Source: Mugil cephalus (taxonomy: Eukaryota; Chordata; Actinopteri; Mugiliformes; Mugilidae). Taken from it: a stretch of 64,000 nt of DNA. A model generated the notes under the pieces. The model was not told the DNA's origin. It searched no databases and saw only the letters and a program-made list of their open reading frames with translations. Position 1 is the stretch's first letter; each line of letters begins with the position of its first letter. The stretch lies in assembly GCF_022458985.1 (NCBI RefSeq), contig NC_061773.1:2424001-2488000 (forward strand). Direction: 5' to 3'. The translations under genes and the position numbers were made by a program. Below are positions 45,836-58,942 of this stretch, in pieces.

Positions 45836-48800
45836 ATGGCAAGTCCAAGGACCAGAAGAGTTCTGAAGGAAGTTCGGACTGAGGATGAGAACAATGTAAG
45901 CGCCCACATCATCTTATTCTTTTAGTCCAAATAATGTCACCTCACTGAAACCATATACTTAAACTCACATAGATAGAGCAGGAGTTTCAGAGGCTACATG
46001 TTGCAAGCTTCTCACACTTCTTCAGAAAATAGCACCCATTCATGGCCATTTGGTGGCTCATGTCTTTGGCAGAATGACAGGTGTAATGTGTCCTATCTTA
46101 AAGAATGAATTAATGTGTCTGAATGAATCAGATGATGAAGTAAAACATAAAACATTTTTTATTGTTTTTATTTTGGTGTCCATTTTGGACAAAATGCAAG
46201 CCTTTACTTCCAGTTTAATGATATAACATTTGTCCTACAGAAAATGGTAACTGTAGACGTATTTCTAAACAACTAGGATCATGGTATATTTTGGTATATT
46301 TTCTTAAACACAATAATACACTCTTTAATGCCTGTTTTCTTTTCAGCTGTGTTTTGAGTGTGGGGCTTTTAACCCTCAGTGGGTTAGTGTGACGTACGGC
46401 ATTTGGATTTGTCTTGAGTGCTCTGGCAAACATAGAGGCCTGGGTGTACATCTCAGGTAAGAGAAGTATATGGTTGTTTTATGGTCTTAGTAACATTTGG
46501 GACATTCACATTATGGTATTAAGCATCTATTAATCTCATGTGAGATCCCTTTCAGCCAACTACAAAAGTACACTGACTTTTCTTTCCCAACTCAATTTGC
46601 CAGCATTTACTGTTTAGCTGTTAAAAGTATTAGAAGAGCATCAAGATGAATGATGTCTTGGGAATGCATGGATGAGCTGTGTAAATGTGTTCCACTATAA
46701 TAAAAACCGTGTTCACCTGCAGCTGAATATGTCAAGGGAAGTCAGCATGTACCTTAAATTTGTTACCAATGAACTGTTACAGCCTGACAATGTTTCATTC
46801 ATCTCTCCTGCACCCGTCTGCAGTTTTGTGCGCTCGGTCACCATGGACAAGTGGAAAGACATTGAGCTGGAGAAAATGAAAGCTGGAGGAAATGGAAAAT
46901 TCCGCCTGTTTCTTGAACTCCAAGATGATTACGACCCTAACTGGACTTTACAGGAGAAATACAACAGCAGAGCCGCTGCACTTTTTAGAGACAAGGTGAG
47001 CCGCACACACTGAAGTTCAACCATTGAAATATGTGTAGTTCTCTTGCAGACAGCTCTTAGTTAATTTCTTAGATATTACACAGTTAGAAATTAATTTTTT
47101 GTCAAGCAGATTAAGTATTTTATCAGTATGTTGCAAAGTTCAACAAAGACATACAACTGGATATGGAATGGATTTTTAATAGAATTGGATAAAATATGAT
47201 GATAATCAAACAAACAAATAAATACAAGGCTTCCAGAAAACTTTCATTTTTTTCTCAACACTGTTTATGACAGGTTGCAACTTTAGCAGAGGGGAAGGAG
47301 TGGTCCATTGAGACATCCCCTGCCAGAAACTGGACTTCTCCTCAACCTAAGACCAGCCTTTCATCCTCTCATCGGTATGAGTGGAGAAGATTTTAACGCT
47401 GTGTGTAAATCCAGATCCACTGAATGTTTCTGTCTTTCATGTAGCTCTGCGGGACCTGGACAGACCTCAGCAAAATCCGGTGACAAAGCTTTTGAAGATT
47501 GGTTGAGTGATGATGTTAACTCTTATCAAAGGTAAAAAAAATAAAATAAATAATAACAATTGTTATACTCTCTTCTGTAAGCGGAGGGTGTTTTTTAAAA
47601 ATAGTTTCTTGATTCTTCTTCAGTGGAGGTGGTTACAGTGGGAATCAGGAGAACCGGTACGTTGGCTTTGGCAACACAGTGACCCCGGAGAAGAAAGAGG
47701 ATGACTTTCTGAACAATGCTATGTCTTCTATTTATTCAGTAGGTCATGATTTGTAAATACTTTTATCTGTGCACTCATTGGCCAGTGTATTGAGTACACC
47801 ATGCTAGTACAGTTGCCTTAATGGCTCACGGTTTAGGACGCATTCCTTAGAGCGTTTGGTCCAAATTGACATGATGGCAGCAGATTACTTGGCTGCACAT
47901 CCATGATTCTAATCTCTCTTTCGGAATGAGATCTGATGACTGTAGATCAGTGTTGCCTTTCAGCCTCAAACCATTCTGGGCATTCTCCTCTGACCTCTTG
48001 CATTAACAGGTCATTTCTGCTCTGAGAACTGCCACTCACTGGATATATTTTTTTCAGACCATTTTCTGTTAACCCTAGAGATGGTTCTGAGTAAAATCCC
48101 AGTAGATCAGCAGTTTCTGAAATACTCAGACCAGCCTCTGGCATCAAAATACGGCCTAGTCTGACTTAAATGACCTTTGTCCCCGCTCTGATGCTCGGTT
48201 GGAAGTACAGCAGATTGTCTTGACTATGCACTGAGTTGCTGCCACGTGATTTGATATTTGTGTAAATGATCTGTTGAACAGGTGTATAACTGATGGACTG
48301 GCTGGGGATTTTTGTTTTGTGTGTGCGTGTATTTTCTCTTGGTAACTTATTGTTTTTCTGGTAGGGCTGGAGCAGTTTCACAGTTGGAGCTAGCAAGTTT
48401 GCTTCTATTGCCAAAGATAATGTAAGCGTATTTAAATTAGGTATTAATTAAGTATTTTCACAGTATCATATTAATTGAAAACGAAGTAATTATTCTTTCT
48501 TTCCTCCCTATACAGACGAGTAAACTGGCCAACCAAGCAACCTTAAAGGTAAGTTTAATGTAATTATAGATAATCTGTTAGTAGAGGTTTACTCTGTCCT
48601 CTTTTATAGTGCCTTCTTACTTAAAGGTATCCGCATTCACAAACTGTGTACACCTTTTAATATGTAATCCTTCAAGCTGTAATGACTATGTTATTACTTT
48701 AATATCTCTTTGCCCTCTCTGGATGTAGTTAAGGGGCTATAAAGCGCCCCCTGAACCGGTAAAGCTGTTTATAGGTGCATGGCGCTATTTTCACATCATG

Positions 48801-51564
48801 TTTTTATTTCTTTTAAGAGGCACAGTTCATATTTATAGTTTTTACATTTTGTTTTGTAAGCTTGTCATTTTTTTTTAGTTTTTAAAATATTTGGCAAAAT
48901 GTTGGCAAATGTCCTCTTCACATGCTTCTGCTTAGTTATAATAACATATGACATTTTTCTATTTTAAGTTCATGGATAACCTTTGAAAGACAGCTCAGCT
49001 CATCACTATATTGTGAGACTGAATATATTATGGGATGGCGGCCATGAGTAATTACTAGCCCTAATATAGAGATGAGCAAAAGAGCTGTTCACTCACAGCC
49101 TTTGATAATGGGTTATCCATTCATGCATGACAGTTTTTGTGTTCATTGCTAACAGTGCTGAAGGGATGTAATGGTTTTCAGTTAACGTAATTAAAAAATT
49201 GTTATGAAGCATGTTATTCTCTGAAGAGTAAAAAGCAAAGCTGTTCTATTTTGATATTTGGGATTACATGTGTTCCTGCACACGGATGCAAGTGCTTTGA
49301 ACCTTTACGCCCTCCAGTGCTTGTTCAGTGTCATGGTGAATGGGAATGATCTTCAACACAAACAGCTCGGTGTCTTGCACTACTGTGAATGTTAAACTGT
49401 TTCATTCAAGTGAACTCTCCTCTCTTGACTTCCAACTAGGCCACTGAGTTAGGACATACATTAAATGAGAATGTTATCAAACCCACCCAAGAAAAGGTAA
49501 CATTGATGTTTGAAGTTGTTGGTTTGGTGGTGGGTTGCGATGCTTTAGACATGAAACAGCTTCAGATGTGAATGTGCTATTTTCTCCACTGCTTGTCTGT
49601 GCCACTTTATCTGCTTTATGCCAGCGTGCATTAAACGACAAAACGTCACACTTCAAATACATTCTCCCAGTCAGTGACTCAACTAGGATTTGCAGAATCA
49701 TACAGCTTTGAGCTGTTTATTTGAGAACATTTGTGAGTCAGTGACGTGTCAGCACAGTCACTGGATGAGGCTTAATGTGCAATGAAATATTTTTAGGAGT
49801 AAGTTTAAATATCATTCCTCATTTCAAGAAGTTTAATTCTCACTTGCATTCTCTTTGCAGAAAAACTTTTTAAAATGATCAGTTAAATGGAGCTTAGCGT
49901 TCCATTACAGGAGCCATTTTAGTGCATGGTGCATTGGCAGCATTGTAATTCAAACATCAATGCTGCATTTAAATTCAGTTTTATTATTGGAATAATGTAA
50001 GCAATGGCAAAAGAAAATAAAGCTTCTTATGCTAGGAGATTATCTTTTTCAGTTGTTTAAACATGAAATATCACATCCTGGAGCTCTTCATCTGAAGAAT
50101 ATTGCACACTCCTGCAGATTTTGTGTGTTTGAGCTTTTATGTAGACGCAAGCTTTGTTTTTGCCGTCATATATGACTAGTGAGTATTTTCCACATAAATG
50201 CTTCTGCTTAACAGCTTTGACTCTCTGGTGATCAGTTCTTGGATGTGTTTTGTACAGAGGAGCACATAACAGTAATAATAATAAGTTAATCTCATCCACT
50301 ATGCTGTGCACTAGTGTATGCTCTATACAAGGGTTAAAGATGGACATGAAAACAAATGGCTTTTGTCTTCTAATGTACAGTTGGCATTGCTGATTGAAGG
50401 TGTCTGTAGTTTGTGCTTCTATAACAGTCTTTCTACCGTCTTTCTCTTTCCTGTCTTAACAAAACACATGACAGCTTTTGTCACAATCAAAATGAGCATT
50501 TCAAGTTGTGCTTAACAAGGATATTTGAATAAAGATTCTTGTTTGTATCAGTTGTTTAATATTATTTGGGTCATCCAGGTGAAAGATGGCAAATTGCTAG
50601 ATGAAATGGCAGTCAGCATCACGGGGCTGGCAAATAAGGTAGGACTGGCAGACGACTGCCACTCTGTACTGCAAACCCAGTCTCTTGAGTGAGGAACCAC
50701 GACCCGATTAATCATCCTCCATGGAGACTGGTTTTGCAATGTTGATGAAAGTTTGAACCACACTAATTCAGTTTAATTTGTTGTTTTTCTTGCTGCCATT
50801 TGTAATTTGGTGGTGAGTACATGTAGACAACTCTTCTGTAGTTTGCAATTTTTGGTGTATTATCATTATTATTAGTATAAAGCTTCTATAAATATCTAAC
50901 ACTAAATTTGTAATCTATGCATTTGTTGTGTAGCTATTATTGTTTTTGTTTTTTTTTAAATTATTATTTTAATAGTATCTAATTAATCGGTTGTCAGTTT
51001 CTTTTAATTTAGTCCATATGTAGTCTGGTAGTGTTGACTTGAAGTTACACCTGTATAAATATGTCTCTTTTCCTTAGGTTCAGGGAGCTGGTGCTAAGCT
51101 GTCCAATATATTTTCTGGAAAACCTGAAGATGGGTAATCCAACTATTTCATACAACTTAAATTGATCTAACAATGATAAACATGAGCTGTTAAAGCACTT
51201 CCTTGTGTTTTCTGCTGTGTGTAGATCTGCCGGAGAGAGCTACCAGAACATGGATGCCACTGAGGGCTATCAGGGGAGCTCTAGCCAGCCTGTGTCAAAG
51301 GACTTCTGGGAAACCTTTGGCAGCAACACTTCCTTAAAAGCCAAGAAATCTCCCAGCAGTGACAGCTGGACCATCGCAGATAATTCTGCAAAGAAGAGCT
51401 CTGACAGTTGGGACAATTGGGGCTCCGAAGCGGCGTCCAACAACAAACACAGCACAGAAGAGAGCTGGGAGGCCTGGGACAACAACTGGGACAACGCGGA
51501 GGGTAAAACAAAGAAGAGTCCTTCGAAACCTGCTGAGGAAACCTGGGATAATGCAGAATGGTAG
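45836..51564 (+). CDS. arfgap1: ADP-ribosylation factor GTPase-activating protein 1
   Basis: Constitutive coding exons: 45836-45895, 46347-46456, 46824-46995, 47274-47374, 47445-47531, 47624-47738, 48365-48421, 48516-48548, 49440-49496, 50579-50638, 51078-51133, 51225-51564. They give 415 aa (human 406). The N-terminal ArfGAP zinc finger is intact: Cys22, Cys25, Cys42, Cys45, with the catalytic arginine finger Arg50 in KHRGLG. Residues about 205-233 ([20 protein letters not shown] onward) form the first ALPS curvature-sensing helix. The Ser/Trp-rich tail ends WDNAEW, like the C-terminal tryptophan motif that binds coatomer delta-COP. Role: stimulates ARF1 GTP hydrolysis on curved COPI membranes at the Golgi. 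A further in-frame 30-nt exon at 48729-48758 is probably alternative. All phases agree; donors and acceptors are GT-AG. Poly(A) signal AATAAA at 52558. Confidence 0.97.
47772..48304. mobile_element. TIR DNA element in an arfgap1 intron
   Basis: The left terminus CACTCATTGGCCAGTGTATT, with GAGTACACC further in, is echoed inverted at the right (AGGTGTATAACTGATGGACT, then GGCTGG). This matches a teleost family I recall with CACTCACCGGCCACTTTATT ends. Interior landmarks are AAATCCCAGTAGATCAGCAG and TTTCTGAAATACTCAGACCA. About 530 bp, no transposase ORF. It sits in the intron between 47738 and 48365. Confidence 0.75.
48729..48758 (+). CDS. arfgap1: candidate 30-nt cassette exon of arfgap1
   Basis: Between the exons ending 48548 and starting 49440 lies GATGTAG|TTAAGG...GAACCG|GTAAAG, which encodes [10 protein letters not shown] in phase 0. 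Both neighbours are also phase 0, so inclusion adds 10 residues without a shift. Arfgap1 is known to have alternatively spliced isoforms in this region. The pyrimidine tract is moderate (TTTGCCCTCTCTGGATGTAG), as expected for a regulated exon. No transcript was checked. Confidence 0.45.
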
Positions 51565-54500
51565 TGACCTCAGAACCACACACCTCCTTACCCCTTTTTT
51601 CCTACTCTGGCCTTCTTTTTCTGTCCTCCTCCCCCCGTTCATCTCACTGACACTCTCAGGAAGAGAGAGTTGCGTCTGTTTAGTTCATGTTAATGCATTC
51701 AAAATATATCACACATTCAAGAAATAATGAATGAAGCCCAGGGATACGTTGAGCTCATTACAAAATGAATATTCTTAAAAACTTAAATATATTGACTTAG
51801 AGTCCTGTATTTTATTGTAAATTGCCTTGAACAAGGAATCAAAATCAGCAAGTGTAGATAAGGTCATAATTAACTATATGGGTTCCCCAAATATCATACT
51901 CTGAATGGTGAATAAGCCAGTATTCATAACTGTATCGTGGATGTAATGACACTGGTTTTCAGTTCATCACATGGAGAAAAAGAAACGATGCATGAAAGAA
52001 AAGATCTGATTTACGTTGTAAATATGAATCGTTGTAAATAGAGTATGGCTGACTAAATACTAATACATCATTGTTTGTGTTTAAACAAATCAAGCCCCTA
52101 CATGTTTTGCACATTTTGTTTAAATTTTAATTAGGAAAGCATTTTTTTTGAGGAAATCCTATCCCATCCTGTGATTACAGTGTTAATGTTGAAGGAACAG
52201 AAAATCATTAATCGCCATCTGTGTGGAGAAGTTAAAGTTAAATTAAATAATTGAATGTCTATTGGGTCAGGGCTAAATTACCTTCATAGTATTTACTGAT
52301 ATTTTAAGAATATTTTTGTTAAACATGTGCAAAATAGTCAAGGGATTCAAAATCAGCATTGTGTATCCAAAACAAATGAAGTGCACTGATAACTGCCCCT
52401 TTGCTTAAACGGTTACTTTAGACTTTCATCACATTGCATTCATTTTGATTGGTTGACACAGTGATGTTTTTATTCCCACTTTTTCTTTTTCCATTGTCTT
52501 TTTTTGTCATACATCTTCTCTGGTAATCCTTCTTTATACTGGTTTATATTGCAAGTAAATAAAGTGCTGTTTCTTTATTTACTTCACAGCTGAAGTCCAT
52601 CTGTTTGTTAAGCTAAAATATGCCAGAAATAACTGCCATTACCGCATGGGGGAGAAAGGGGATTTATTGGAATATTATTGTATGTATTTCTTCCTGACTG
52701 AAGGTGGCCGAATTGACTTTAGTCCTGCCGACTTTGAATTTGGTCCACACAGTCAGCACAGGCTGGATTTACTTGTAAAGGAGTTTAAACTGGACTCAGA
52801 CTGGACCACGCTTCTCAACTCACATGTATTCTCTCAGAAATGAAGAGGCACAGCTCATATTGTAGGAGGAAATAAATAGCTTTATTTTAATTTTAGCAGT
52901 TTTATTTTCAGGGTGTATTCTGGTAAAGTGTGAATAATTGATGCCTAGAGTTTATATAAATCTTAAAGTAGTTGATTTTCACATGAAAGTGGCATGGTAG
53001 CAATACTGTGCATCCTGTATGAGTGTGAGGGTTGTGATTCAATACCTGGACAGAGGGAAGGAACTGTGGAGTAGTGTGACCTCAGCTGAACTGACGGGTC
53101 ATTGTAAATTTCATCTTGTGTGTGAAGCCACTTGGTATGGACCGAGTCAAGTGTTATCGTGCCCTAGTCCTTACGTATTGTAAGGATTTAATGTCACAGA
53201 TATCTTCACACTTGTATGAACATCTGAATGACTTGGTAATATTAATGAGCCTCATTATACGCTTCACAGTTAGATGGTCATAGCTCTCAAGCGCTTGTTA
53301 TGAATTAATTTAATCAGCCTAGAGCCTTCCTCAGATTAAATGGCAGCTCCACTCACTTTGTTCATCATCCATGCAAATATTTCAAGTAAAAATGTGCTCA
53401 GTGTGAAACTAACTTGCTAAACTGAATTTCCATTGGGCCTTTCATTCCCTTTAACCCTCGAAAAGCTTTTTAATTTCCTATTTATGGAGCATCTGTGAGT
53501 TATTTATGGTGCATGAATGATCTGAATCACTAAAAAGAAATGACCGCTTACAACTACATGTTGATCTACACTTTTTACATTTTTATAACTAATATCAGAG
53601 GATGTCATAACATATTCTTCTGATTCTTTGAGCCTTGATGTACCAGTGCAATACAGCTACTGGATGGTTTATTTGGATGTTGGTGCACTCCGACAGACAG
53701 CCTGGGCCTCGTGATTGGTTAGAAAGAATATTTTACTATCCCAGCTTTTGTCTTTATTCCATGTTCGTTTTCCTACCTCTCAAGAAGTCTTCAGTTTACT
53801 TCCTGCTGTTGAATACAGATACATTTTGTTGATGCTTTGTAGCATCAAAGCAACAAGTGTGAGTCTATACTGTGTTGGGTGTGTTTTCATTGACAATGCA
53901 GTGCTGTTTAAAGAGCAAGAAAAAAAAAAGCAAAGAAGATTGCTCCTGGAACATTTATGTTGCTGGAAATCTGCTGTCGTGTCCATGTATGGTTGCATGT
54001 TAAAAGCCTTAAACAGACGCGTTCGCTTTCTGTTGATATCAGTGTCCGTCTGCCTGTGTGACTATGATGCAGTGACATGTACGTGATAATATCAAATCTT
54101 CCCATCAACTTTTCTTTTGGAGTAGGTCACTTATTTCTCTTTATTTTATCATGTCATGACATGAAACACACATTTTGCCAAAGTTTATAAAGGGGAATAT
54201 TGGAACAGTCCTTGATTTGTAATACAGTAGCTTTTCATTTAGTGAATGTTGGGCTTACTGCTTCATTTGATCCACAAACTGCAGAATGTGTCATTGAATG
54301 AAATGCATCTAACTGGTGTTGATTATTATTATTATTATTATTATTATCATTATTATTATTCATAAATACAGATGTGTTCTTTTTTTGACACATTATCTAA
54401 TCTAAACTTTCCAGAACAGCGGTAGAGCTCTTTCTCTGTGCCTGTAGACTGGGTACGTCTGTGTTTGTTGAAGAAACTAATAATGTCAAAAGTACTATTT

Positions 54501-54720
54501 TTGATGTCATGCATGAGATGTAATATGGAGCTAAATACATTTGGTCGTTTCCTCAGTGAATTAAAGTGCAGTTGTTTGCTTGATCCCTCCAAGTTTCACC
54601 AGCAACCATCCTATGAGGTGAACCAGTGTTACCTACCCATCTCAGATGAGGCTGTGGATATTTTTTTTTTTTCCTGTACACATGGTTTCTGTGTAAAATA
54701 AAAATCGTACTGTGCTGTGA
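51565..54720 (+). other. arfgap1 3' UTR and flank
   Basis: Poly(A) signal AATAAA at 52558-52563 gives a 3' UTR of about 1 kb. A second AATAAA near 54697 could mark a long isoform or another transcript. An isolated 65-codon ORF at 52646-52843 is not assigned. An (ATT)n tract lies at 54322-54360. Confidence 0.5.
54322..54360. repeat. (ATT)n microsatellite
   Basis: About 12 ATT units with one interruption. Confidence 0.93.
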
Positions 54721-55409
54721 ATGTTTTTATGGTTCGGAATCAATCAAGTCATTTGTTGGTGCTGTAACTGATAAGTCCATTTGATTATTGGTTCAGAATC
54801 AAGCGTTTTTAAAGTAACATACAGCTGTGAACTCCCCTTGCCCAATGAAAGAGAGCAAAGAAAGGCCACATACAGTCCCTTGACAGTTTACTACCTACAC
54901 AAATGTTAAAACAAATGCATTCTACACCAATCAACAGTAAAACCACTGCCACGAAACCATCATGTTTCGTGTGAATGTTACTTTCTTACGACCAATTTGA
55001 CTGTCTCAAAACAAAATGATTGAACACAAGCAGAAGTTGCTTTAAACTAAAATTTATTATGATTTAACAACTTAAACACTCAAAGAAACAAGATGGGTGG
55101 GTCAAATAAACTAAACTAAACTAAGAAGGTACTCAGGCCAGCCCACAGAGGACTTTAGGACCTGGTGTTTTCACCCTAACCCTGAACATAGAAATAAGAC
55201 TGAAAGGAGGAGACTACTACACAGAATAAAGGAGTAAAGCAAAAGCTACATAAATAATAGTTCCTGCTACTCTGGCCAGGAGACAACAAGGTGAGGGAGA
55301 GTGCCAAGGTTCCTCCTCCTATTTATTGGATCCTTCTGATTACCACAGATCACCTTCACCTGAGGAAGGCAACACCAGATTTAACAGAGGGAAACACTGG
55401 AACCTGGCA

Positions 55410-55794
55410 CCCATCTAGGCCAGACCAGACACCCCAACCCCATGGTAATGACTGGCAGCAGCCATCCCCAGCAGGATGCAGACTGACACAGACACACACA
55501 CAAAAACAGTTTAGGAACAACTCAGAACATGAAGAACAGCACAAGGTGTTGACCTGGCCTCCAAATTCACTAGATCCAAACTGATCAAGTATCTGCGGGA
55601 TGATCCACAGAGGCCCCTCCCCTCAACCCACAGGACCCACAGGCCCCCACTAACAACATCCTGTTTCCAGACACTACAGGACACCCTCAGAAGACCCATG
55701 CCCATTCTCTGATGAGTCACAACTGTATTGGAGGCACAAGGGAGACCCAAACAATATTAGGAAGGTGGTCATAATGTTATGCCTGATCTGTGTA
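55410..55794 (-). mobile_element. nonautonomous TIR DNA transposon, family 1 copy C
   Basis: The right end GGTCATAATGTTATGCCTGA, running to TGTA at 55794, matches the family terminus. Shared blocks include CCACAGAGGCCCCTCCCCTC and CCATCCCCAGCAGGATGCAG. A family-like opposite terminus (TACACCAATCAACAGTAAAA) occurs at 54923, so the full copy may span 54923-55794 with about 480 bp of extra sequence. Confidence 0.7.
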
Positions 55795-55799
55795 CGTTC

Positions 55800-56900
55800 T
55801 ATTATCGAGTAAGGGGTGTAAGAAAATTGGTAAGTCATCTGCATAGTTATTCTGGAGGATGGAGTTTGTGATGTTGTTAAACTAAATTGACTTAAACATT
55901 ACAAAATTTGAGTGCATTTTAGTTTCTCGAATTTGATTTCGGCTCAATTAATGTAAACTACTTAGAGGAATAGTAAAGTTTATCAAAACTAGAACACTGA
56001 CAAAACATGGTTGACATGGATGTCCACGTCTATTTATAGTCGGGTATTTTATGGACGGTTTAATAATCAGAGACAGTAATGTCACATCCAGGAGCAGGCA
56101 GCGTTTGAGGAAGATGTCAGAAGTAAAGTGACGAAGAGATGGAGGGTCTGCCTCACATTTGCAGACGGTGACATTTACATTGTGTCCCGCCTACAAGGCG
56201 TGGAATCGTGTCTCCTTTCCACAAGCATTTCACTGGGGACGGAGGGATACCGAGAGCACCATCGATGGCCCAGACACGGGGTGAGTAGCGCCGAGTACTG
56301 ACATTAGCAGATGAGTAACCTTTCGCTACAAAAGATCCAGAGAATCCAGAAAGCATCGCCCTACCTCCGAGAGACAGGCTGCATCCTGGCTGCAATGGAG
56401 GAGCGGACAGGGACAAGCAGGAATGGATGACTGGATAACATGAGCCGCCTTTTCAGGAATAACGCTGTTGGTAGTCCCTGTAATAGTCAGCCTGTTGTTT
56501 GATATTTACTTCCACACAGAAAATAGCGAGAGGTGGTGCTGACTGCGTGAGCCGCCTTTTATTGAATCGAGATGATCCCGAGTTTTTGATTAATTATAGC
56601 CAAAGACCACTGGGTTACAAACGCAGCCGTTTCTGCATCAGTCTTTGGGTTCCTTCGCCTGGTTCCCATAGGTTCAATCCAGCCTAATTCTTAAGCTTTA
56701 ACCAGGCCTGAAACATTTTTATAACTTACCCAGATCCAGGTGGGTGATAAAAGAAGACACGTTATTAACACGGACTGCAAATTAGATGCTAACAGATCAA
56801 ACTGTCTTTTAATTTGCGCCAGACATGACAGCTCCTCCTTTTCGGGATAAATTGACAAACATTTATTTCCCCAATTAAATATTATGTGGGTGATAAATGA
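55800..56900. other. unassigned spacer
   Basis: Moderately GC-rich patches near 56080-56420 and 56500-56700, but no exon matches a family I recognise. They could contain a noncoding exon. Confidence 0.3.
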
Positions 56901-56934
56901 AAATTGTCAAAGCTGTTTGTCTTTACAGAGCGCT

Positions 56935-57310
56935 GCCCGTCTCCTAATAATAATAGGCGTCCGGCGGCCATAGGGGGCGCTGCTCCTCAATGTTCAACTA
57001 GCTAACTAGCTATCAAAGTTTTACATGGGCGAATCTCTTTATGTAAAGCCTCTTGTGAGAAAACGTCGAGCCGCTTTTAAAAGAGTAGTAAAATGGCGTC
57101 AGAAAGATCCGGGTCGCGGCGAGGAGTCGCTGGTTGGGGGGTGCGGAAGGAGTCCCTCTGAATGGAGCCCCCAGCCTCACTGTTGGATTTCTTTTCAGGC
57201 TCGAGCTCCTTAGCGGTCGTTGCTAAGCTACCAGCAGAGCGCGTGCTGGCCACATTGAACGTTGTTAACTAGTCTCAGCGGAACGCTCAGAGGAGCTCTG
57301 CAACCAGTGA
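56935..57310 (+). promoter_or_regulatory. probable elmo2 promoter / first noncoding exon region
   Basis: The most CpG-rich part of this interval: CGTCCGGCGGCCATAGGGGG near 56958, a YY1-like AAAATGGCG at 57090-57098 and GGGTCGCGGCGAGGAGTCGC near 57111. The next gene downstream on the + strand is elmo2, whose ATG exon begins with an acceptor, so a noncoding first exon must lie upstream. Assignment to elmo2 is by position only. Confidence 0.4.
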
Positions 57311-58750
57311 GAGAGAGGAGGAGGAAAACATGTCATAGTCACTTTACTCAGCATCAAGATATCCTGTCTCATCTGTACGCAGAGACACCAGAAATACACA
57401 TTTGCAGAATATTCACACACATGCCATTTCATTTTGTACTCCAGTGAAAACTAGTGACATCTTCATGTGGGTTATGGTATGACTGAGAGGTCTGCTGATT
57501 CAACCGTGTTTTCATTCTGTAGTCCTGTATAATGGCATTTTGTTGTACTGGTACCTGTTTATATTTTGTTGACAACCAACCAACGAAACCAACAGAAACA
57601 CCTTTTGTGTTTAACAGCACCACAAACTACATCCTCCAAAATGATTACACGGTTGAATTAATGTCTTTTTTTTTTTACTATTTCAACATAAACTGAACAT
57701 TATAGCAGTCACAAAGGGGGAAAATAGCGCAGGGATGTTGTATTAGAATTAATTTGTTTTCATTATCTAATGTGTACCTAATATTTTGGCACGTGAGCAG
57801 AAGTACAGCTTGTAGGACTGATTAATAAAGCTAAGCCATAAAGGATCATTAAATACACATGTAAATGATGCATCATGTATTTATACTGAACATGTCTACC
57901 CACCAAATCAGTCTAGTCTAATCTAAAGTGTTGTACAGCCACAGTGACACATCTACATCTACATATTCGTTTGCACCAATGCTGGCACATGCGTCACTCC
58001 CTCGCCATGCACTGGGAGCAACTTGCTCAATAGCATGTGCTCCATGTATTTGAGATCAAACTGCTAACCCTCTGGTTTGTGAATTATATTTTATAATTTA
58101 TTATGAACTATGTTACTAATTCTTCTTTACGTGGTTGTGAATCAGCAGCTTGAAAATTGATGATAGCTGAATTCCATTTTGCTTCTTTGTTTTCATTGTC
58201 CTGTCTGAATGCTGGGTCACATGGCTTACTGGGACCATTGTTCACATAATTGGTAGCGCATATGCTTTTCATGCTAAAAAACACATGTAAAGTATACAGG
58301 ATTTGTCTCTAGGTGCTTGGTATGAATACATAAGAGGCCACAATGTTTTATACCGAGATAGTACCTGTTGCAGACATTATGATTTCTAGTTCTGAATATT
58401 AAAGCAAGGAAAGCACAATGTATTGACTTTAGAGCCAGCATGGACTTCACAGTGAACTTACTGGCACATATCCCCAAATATTCATAAAGCACTCTATGCA
58501 TCAGCTGCTCTTTTCATATTCAGTGACACATTCATATAACAGCATTTTAATGGGAACAACTCCTTGTATTTCTTTTGTTTTATTGCCTGTCCTGGGCAAT
58601 TTTAAGCTGCACCAGGATAATGGCAGTGTTCCTCTGTGGCCAATGCAGGTTTATTCTGTGCCCTTTTAACTTGCCTTGATTTCTTTGGTAGTATTTTATG
58701 ATAAAGCAGGAATAAAAGGCTGATTAAAGTAAGATAATTGGACATTTTAG

Positions 58751-58942
58751 GGGTTTGCTGGAGCCCATCCCAGCTGTCATTGGGCGAGAGACGGGGTACA
58801 CCCTGGACGGGTCACCAGCCTAACGCAGGGCTAACACATAGACAAACAACCATTCGCACTCACACTCACACCTAGGGTCAATTTAGGTTTGCCAGTTAGC
58901 CTAACAGGCTGTATTTGGAGGTGGGAGGGAACCGGAGTATGA
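58751..58942 (+). repeat. dispersed teleost repeat, family 2 copy B
   Basis: GGCGAGAGACGGGGTACACC, CTGGACGGGTCACCAGCCTA and CACTCACACCTAGGGTCAAT are shared with 6817-7052 in the same orientation. Confidence 0.65.
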
